Positions 62,801 to 64,000 of a stretch of 64,000 bases of DNA are shown piece by piece (position 1 is the first letter of the stretch; every line of letters begins with the position of its first letter). Position numbers and translations under genes: made by a program. The notes beneath the pieces were generated by a model. It had not been told where the DNA came from. It searched no databases and saw only the letters and a list, made by a program, of their open reading frames with translations. Origin of the DNA: Sinotaia quadrata (lineage: Eukaryota > Mollusca > Gastropoda > Architaenioglossa > Viviparidae); the NCBI GenBank assembly GCA_028829895.1, contig CM054180.1:96160135-96224134 (forward strand). The letters are read 5' to 3'.

Positions 62801-63768
62801 AACAAGACTTTTAAAAGCGTACAATCTTCATTTTGACTGAAACGTCTTCTAATGCTGAAACAAGACTTTTAAAAGCGTACAATCTTCATTTGGACATTTT
62901 GACTGAAACGTCTTCTAATGCTGAAACAAGTAAACTCTTTTAAGAGCGTACAATCTTCATTTGGATAGTAAATGACGTAGCATGATCATATCATGAAATC
63001 TTTGTTATTTACACTCAGCTACTATATGAATATGCGACTGGAGGGAATCAGGGCCAAGCTCTCCACCCACCACCCCACCCCCGTCTGAGTTATGTGTGTT
63101 TTCTTTCAGATGCACATAGTTTCACACCAACTGTTACATTGGCTTCTTCCTAGACACACGTATATATCTTTAAATTGTAGACTATTTCTTCTGTTTGAAT
63201 ATACATGTGAAAAATATTAGATCTGTTTGTTGCTGTAAAGTTGAAATGACTTTGGCTCACATTTGTCATGAAATGGGTCACCTCACAGTTGTTATTTTTG
63301 CTGTAATTTATTGTGCAATTGACTTTAGTTTTGACTATGCAGATGATGAATTTAAAAAAAAATACATATCTTAAAATACATTGTTAAAAGATAGAAAGAA
63401 GTCTCTAAAGTTAAGTAAAGCCAAAAGTTGAATGAATTCATATATAATTTAATATTATCACATTTGTCCATAGATTTATTTTTTAAAAAGTACTAAAAAT
63501 AAATTATTATATTAAATATCTTCAGTATATTTAGTTAGTATACAGTGACATCTACAGAATCGATAAAGTAACAAACTAGAGACAAAGAGAGAGAGAGAGA
63601 GGCATATGGCATGTCGTAAGACTACATATCTTCAAAAGTAAAAAAAAAAAAACTATCTACTTACCAATTCCGGGTCAACTCCTTCTGGTGTTTCAATATC
63701 CATCGTTTTCTCGATTTCTTCTGGGATAGATTCCTGCAGAGTGATGTTGTCCTGGTGTATAACTTCCA
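42205..63768 (-). CDS. large tandem-module, probably extracellular protein (ten exons, 5' end outside the window)
   Basis: Exons in transcription order: B1 63768-63665, A1 61987-61741, B2 60605-60499, A2 59250-59004, B3 48416-48310, A3 48178-47914, B4 46580-46474, A4 46095-45849, B5 44958-44849, A5 42451-42205. Every A exon runs phase 0 to 1 and every B exon phase 1 to 0, so each A+B pair can duplicate without breaking the frame. A exons are 247 nt (A3: 265). They share V-x-C near the start, an L-x-PGD...VRL motif and LNCSGFNYT near the end. B exons share ENVTLQESIPE and TPxGxDPE. Nearly all modules carry N-x-S/T sequons and two conserved cysteines (A2 has Gly-Cys in place of Asn-Cys), which points to a glycosylated secreted or surface protein. 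The LxPGD...VRLxA pattern is faintly like fibronectin III, but I do not recognise the family. No signal peptide, membrane segment or stop is in view. Upstream exons lie beyond 64000 and downstream exons were not found. Confidence 0.82.
42737..42934 (-). pseudogene. possible decayed C2-domain (synaptotagmin-like) fragment
   Basis: A minus-strand frame within the B5-A5 intron contains VNPKYNESFELEL, followed by about 20 residues with alternating hydrophobics and LQITLLGN. NP-x-YNESF with this spacing is typical of synaptotagmin C2B domains. The rest of the domain is absent and no convincing splice sites were found, so a relic or a coincidence. Confidence 0.25.
43404..43793. repeat. 48-bp minisatellite, 8 copies
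   Basis: Unit GGCTTTAGATAGAGGGAGAC followed by CTAATCAGCATACAAGTATA. Copies alternate GATAG and GGTAG variants. The stop-free frame produces a repetitive ORF that continues 55 codons past the array. Confidence 0.95.
44849..44958 (-). CDS. tandem-module gene, exon B5
   Basis: Minus-strand acceptor TAATTCAG before 44958, donor GTAAGT after 44849; 110 nt, one codon longer than B2-B4. The ENVT sequon of the other B exons is lost (ESLS). Confidence 0.8.
45500..45675. repeat. ~28-bp minisatellite, about six copies
   Basis: Unit GAAGTAATATAATACAATCA plus TTAATAT. Confidence 0.92.
45849..46095 (-). CDS. tandem-module gene, exon A4
   Basis: Minus-strand acceptor TACATCAG before 46095, donor GTGGGA after 45849; 247 nt. 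Encodes VDCGKMEAYVTYNIT through LNCNGFNYTVSV. Sequons NIT, NST, NYT. Confidence 0.88.
46474..46580 (-). CDS. tandem-module gene, exon B4
   Basis: Minus-strand acceptor TTTTCCAG before 46580, donor GTAAGT after 46474; 107 nt. Encodes ENLTLQESIPED and TPTGDDPEV. Confidence 0.85.
46610..46850. repeat. ~55-65-bp degenerate minisatellite, 4 copies
   Basis: Unit contains TTTTAATGGTTGTGTTAGAC and CATGATAATATG, in the A3-B4 intron. Confidence 0.85.
46955..47630. repeat. CCA/CTA-rich satellite block with ~107-bp units
   Basis: First part: CACAGCACCACTATCACCAG and a ~125-bp repeat around 47090-47270. Second part: units containing CAGTCTTATCAACCCTAGTA at about 47379 and 47480, third copy diverged. Confidence 0.85.
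47798..47871. repeat. (GT)n microsatellite
   Basis: GT tract with one interruption, about 40 bp beyond the donor of exon A3. Confidence 0.97.
47914..48178 (-). CDS. tandem-module gene, exon A3
   Basis: Minus-strand acceptor TGTCGCAG before 48178, donor GTGAGT after 47914; 265 nt, six codons longer than the other A exons because of an inserted stretch before the YNVTH motif. Sequons NAS, NET, NVT, NCS. The intron to B3 is only 131 nt. Confidence 0.87.
48310..48416 (-). CDS. tandem-module gene, exon B3
   Basis: Minus-strand acceptor GGCACAG before 48416, donor GTACGT after 48310; 107 nt. Encodes ENVTLQESIPEN and TPTGKQPEL. Separated from exon A2 by a 10.6 kb intron that holds the LTR retrotransposon. 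Confidence 0.85.
48880..49640. repeat. degenerate ~50-bp minisatellite
   Basis: Many diverged copies of TATGTCCTAGTTCCTAATAC plus TGTAAGGTCCTACTACCATA. Confidence 0.85.
49650..49835. repeat. ~62-bp tandem repeat, 3 copies
   Basis: Unit GGTTTCAACACCAGTCAGAC then CGTCAA(G/T)TTCGGCCACCATT. Less regular related sequence continues to the retrotransposon and resumes at 58393. Confidence 0.92.
50175..50179. other. target-site duplication, left copy (TGCTA)
   Basis: TGCTA immediately precedes the left LTR and recurs at 58393-58397 after the right LTR, as expected for integrase-mediated insertion with a 5-bp stagger. Confidence 0.9.
50180..51715 (-). repeat. 3' LTR of the Gmr1-like element
   Basis: 1536 bp; on the minus strand begins TGTCACAG and ends CGTAACA. 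Preceded by a purine tract at 51728-51716. An ORF of 73 codons on the + strand occurs in both LTRs and is antisense to the element, so it is probably not a gene. Confidence 0.95.
51716..51728 (-). other. polypurine tract
   Basis: Minus-strand AAAAGCAAGGGGG directly abuts the 3' LTR, the standard position for the plus-strand primer. One C interrupts the purines. Confidence 0.7.
51938..54598 (-). CDS. retrotransposon ORF2: integrase, reverse transcriptase, RNase H
   Basis: 886 codons. The integrase comes first: zinc-binding H38-x6-H45 and C75-x2-C78, catalytic D108, D168 and E204 (D,D-35-E spacing), then a GPF module (KWKGPF). The reverse transcriptase follows with the active site FMDD at 621-624 in place of the usual YVDD/YIDD. 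RNase H has its acidic residues in RTDAS, SEKEC, ECDHQ and VGAD near the C-terminus. No chromodomain seen. Canonical Ty3/gypsy elements have integrase last, so the order is inverted. No stop or frameshift interrupts it. Expression probably needs a -1 shift from ORF1; the ATG at 54598 is only the first in the open frame. Confidence 0.93.
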   Translation of the reverse strand: MHYSEKGFIVPLFESGREFRKQLVVPQTKRNDVLRLGHESLFGAHMGVQKTTSRITSEFYWPDIIADIRRFVLSCDTCQRTQSKNSIRPAPLGEPELISEPYKRVAMDLIGPIIPTSTRGNRYVLTTIDYATRFADAVPLKNIDTETVAEALFGLWSRVGIPTEILTDQGSQFVGKVMKEVNRLLSIKHLTCTPYHPQANGLIEKYNGTLKTALKKLATDKPKDWDRYIPALLFAYREVPQSSTGFSPFELLYGRTVRGPMMILKALWTDEKTDDEVKTTYTYVTDLRNRLETIGKIARENLMIAQSRQAEYYNKHTKPREFEVNDKVLLLLPEAHNKLQMKWKGPFVVTAKLGGLNYKVQTGKREKIFHVNLLKKYISREDQTTQADFVVATIVTEDEGETDCVTGTLPNCPLQTEETVKDVRVNEALTERQKKEVNELLNEFSSTLTDKPGLTDLIEFSLKLTDNKPIRLKPYPLPHAKIDDVRREIKTMLDLGVIEKTDSAYGSPIVLIKKRDNSFRFCVDYRKLNQVTEFCAEPLPDPDLIFTKLANAHYYTKIDLSRGFWQIKVKDTDRHILAFTTPVGNYTWKVMPFGVSNAPSIFSKMMRSLLEPLYGRGVENFMDDLILGTQTWEEHLTLLRDVLARLKQANLTARPTKCEIAQFSLDFLGHKLSHGTMSPSEAKIAQLKDTSQPLTKTQVRSFLGLANYYRKFVPDFSAIACPLTDLTRKNMPTKVVWTDACQNAFDTLKSRLTSDLVVKLPDLTKPFLLRTDASNTGLGAVLLQEHNDTKHPVAYASRKLTTAEQKYSTSEKECLAIVWAIKKFENYLYGKTFVIECDHQPLAFLGQAQFTNNRLMRWSLFLTQYDANIHYIKGSLNVGADYMSRA
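54490..56235 (-). CDS. retrotransposon ORF1: Gag and aspartic protease
   Basis: 581 codons. Residues about 33-98 form a charged Glu/Lys/Ala/Arg-rich helix, probably a coiled coil. A gag-like central region follows. A CCHC zinc knuckle (C346-x2-C349-x4-H354-x4-C359) lies behind a Lys/Asp-rich basic stretch and would bind RNA. The protease active-site triad LLDTG is at D397-G399. The last part overlaps ORF2 by 109 nt in a different frame. The start was chosen as the first ATG after the leader; the leader 56236-56835 has no other long ORF. Gag packages element RNA and the protease would process the polyprotein. Confidence 0.92.
   Translation of the reverse strand: MDLEQVIENLKRNGSLLGHQGDELTNYVRTELVKKEQADLEREKRADEREMKKLEAETKKLEAETEAKRIEADTEAKRIAAETKRLELEVKKLELTNPNRDRRSSGDSRSSDGNNHSRIENIIPKINMVPFDENKDQIDAYLKTFEKLARATSIPAEHWAINLSGLLQGSAKNEFNKLSDSESDNYDTVKAALLKRYKLTADTYRRKFKQATKASSETHAQYIGRITDLFQRWIDLAETPQTYNGLRDEMVKDHILGSYKSDLLIHLAIRERSTLEEIGNAADPFDDAHSQFSNAHANNKSRPDEPPTRKDKKNDGKAPSERDDKTSKPDAKNKSDKQKDKKNLACYTCGDSGHFSRTCPDKKTAKVYAVESHTPKTEKSNRTPVQANGHDTIALLDTGCELDAIVNASLVNRTDYTGETISVTFANGEQDILPVAEISIVSDFVEGTVKAAVMENSPHDVILGCKYVLPCKKQTSIEPPLVNAVTRAASSKDKSVTAPMSAAPAVDEATVSEIKLLQAEDETLDKLRKQAVPVSDVNTDDSNKRACIILKKGLLYRYSKVGENSGSNWSFHKPNEMTYYD
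54574..54580 (-). promoter_or_regulatory. candidate -1 ribosomal frameshift site (G GGT TTA)
   Basis: Minus-strand heptamer GGGTTTA, placed so that GGT and TTA are zero-frame codons 553-554 of ORF1. It fits X XXY YYZ and a -1 slip enters the ORF2 frame. It lies inside the 109-nt ORF overlap. I did not identify a downstream pseudoknot. A simple indel separating the two frames is the alternative. Confidence 0.45.
56836..56855 (-). other. candidate tRNA primer-binding site
   Basis: Reading the minus strand, two bases after the 5' LTR comes TGGGGGAAATCTCG. A PBS normally begins with TGG, complementary to the CCA end of a tRNA. I could not assign the tRNA. Confidence 0.5.
56856..58392 (-). repeat. 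5' LTR of the Gmr1-like element
   Basis: 1537 bp, direct repeat of 50180-51715. Comparing by eye I found one single-base indel (the extra C near 57693) and two substitutions (near 57722 and 58090). This is the 5' LTR because the ORFs read on the minus strand. Confidence 0.95.
58393..58397. other. target-site duplication, right copy (TGCTA)
   Basis: Identical to 50175-50179. Confidence 0.9.
58680..58915. repeat. ~22-bp minisatellite, about ten copies
   Basis: Unit CAGTAATACTTATCCTTATC with ACTCGTCATTATC variants, ending next to exon A2. Confidence 0.92.
59004..59250 (-). CDS. tandem-module gene, exon A2
   Basis: Minus-strand acceptor TGCCTCAG before 59250, donor GTGTGT after 59004; 247 nt. 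Encodes VECGEMDLYVTYNVT through GCIGYNYTIRL; the Asn before the second Cys is Gly here. Confidence 0.88.
59990..60498. repeat. 71-bp minisatellite derived from the exon B2 splice junction
   Basis: Units TCGCACGTCACTCGCCATTT, TGGGATCAATGCC, then TGTATATGTACAGTAGAAT. On the minus strand each unit carries GGCATTGATCCCAAAATG, the last bases of exon B2, followed by GCGAGTGACG where the true exon has GTGAGTGACG. About seven units. Confidence 0.93.
60499..60605 (-). CDS. tandem-module gene, exon B2
   Basis: Minus-strand acceptor TAACCAG before 60605, donor GTGAGT after 60499; 107 nt. Encodes ENVTVEASIPE and PDGIDPKM. Its 3' end and donor have been copied into the adjoining 71-bp minisatellite. Confidence 0.83.
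60815..61107. repeat. ~68-bp minisatellite, 4-5 copies
   Basis: Unit CACTGGTCCCATTTCAGTAT plus AAAAAGAAATTCTTCTTCAT, in the A1-B2 intron. Confidence 0.93.
61368..61735. repeat. degenerate (TG/TA)n low-complexity tract
   Basis: GTGT-rich with TATG, TTTG and CGTATG variants, ending just before the donor of exon A1. It leaves long frames open on both strands. Confidence 0.9.
61741..61987 (-). CDS. tandem-module gene, exon A1
   Basis: Minus-strand acceptor CCTCCAG before 61987, donor GTGAGT after 61741; 247 nt. Encodes VDCGIMEVDVLYNVT through LNCSGFNYTISV. Sequons NVT, NCS, NYT. Confidence 0.88.
62285..62628. repeat. 55-bp minisatellite, 6 copies
   Basis: Unit CATAGAATTATATACAGATC then AGCATGACTGTGAATGACGA. 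Confidence 0.95.
62725..62962. repeat. ~60-bp minisatellite, 4 copies
   Basis: Unit GTCTTCTAATGCTGAAACAA plus TTTTAAAAGCGTACAATCTT, with variable spacers. Confidence 0.9.
62963..63580. other. intron A1-B1, no feature seen
   Basis: AT-rich unique sequence; a short (GA)n tract lies at 63583-63601. Confidence 0.6.
63665..63768 (-). CDS. tandem-module gene, exon B1
   Basis: Minus-strand acceptor TTGCTCAG before 63768, donor GTAAGT after 63665; 104 nt. Encodes DNITLQESIPEE and TPEGVDPEL. The incoming phase 1 shows that at least one more exon precedes it outside the window. Confidence 0.82.
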
Positions 63769-64000
63769 CTGAGCAATGAACACAGGGTGACACAATCATA
63801 GACTACTGTTTTAATGGATTTGTATGAACTCAGTCATAAATAATGCAATAATAATACCAATAGCGATACACACACACGCAAACACTTGATCACTCATAAC
63901 AGAACAATATTAGTTGCAAACAAACATACAAAATCTCAAACCGCAGCATACCTGTCGCCGCCAGCAAACGAAATCGATTCGGATAATGATAATTATGGCC

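Overview
The window is eukaryotic: split genes with GT/AG introns, AT-rich non-coding DNA, many micro- and minisatellites, and DNA and LTR transposons. A lophotrochozoan, most likely a mollusc, is my inference, from the GIMAP-type GTPases, the minisatellite load and the Gmr1-like retroelement. No tRNA, rRNA or CRISPR was seen. Exon models below were assembled by hand from splice sites, reading phase and homology between paralogues; no transcript data were available.

Region 1 (1-12360, + strand): a six-exon gene for a 412-residue AIG1/GIMAP GTPase with a Ser/Thr-rich N-terminal extension and a C-terminal CNIL. Its 4.8 kb first intron holds a hAT-type MITE (2047-2632) with 8-bp target duplications. 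Region 2 (12361-22959): about 10.6 kb with no gene I can support, largely minisatellites, including a 62-bp unit repeated about ten times. Region 3 (22960-32828, - strand): a second GIMAP gene, convergent with the first, nine coding exons, 508 residues. It joins three RanBP2-type zinc fingers and a duplicated small exon to the GTPase domain and ends in CVVL. The two genes share intron positions and phases across the GTPase core, and their terminal exons are both 196 nt. Region 4 (32829-42204): a candidate promoter, microsatellites and weak ORFs. Region 5 (42205-63768, - strand): ten exons of a gene that continues past the right edge. Exons alternate between a 247-nt 'A' type and a 107-nt 'B' type, giving five tandem A+B modules of about 118 residues with N-glycosylation sequons and two conserved cysteines per module; I do not recognise the family. 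Region 6 (50180-58392, - strand, inside one intron of that gene): a complete, very young Ty3/gypsy-class LTR retrotransposon of 8.2 kb with the unusual order gag-PR-INT-RT-RNaseH (Gmr1-like).

Functional reading: the two GIMAP-like GTPases probably act at membranes, since both tails are hydrophobic and end in Cys-a-a-Leu, the geranylgeranylation signature also used by vertebrate GBPs. The zinc-finger fusion suggests one of them also binds ubiquitin or RNA. The tandem-module gene looks extracellular. Nothing in the sequence links it to the GTPases beyond proximity.
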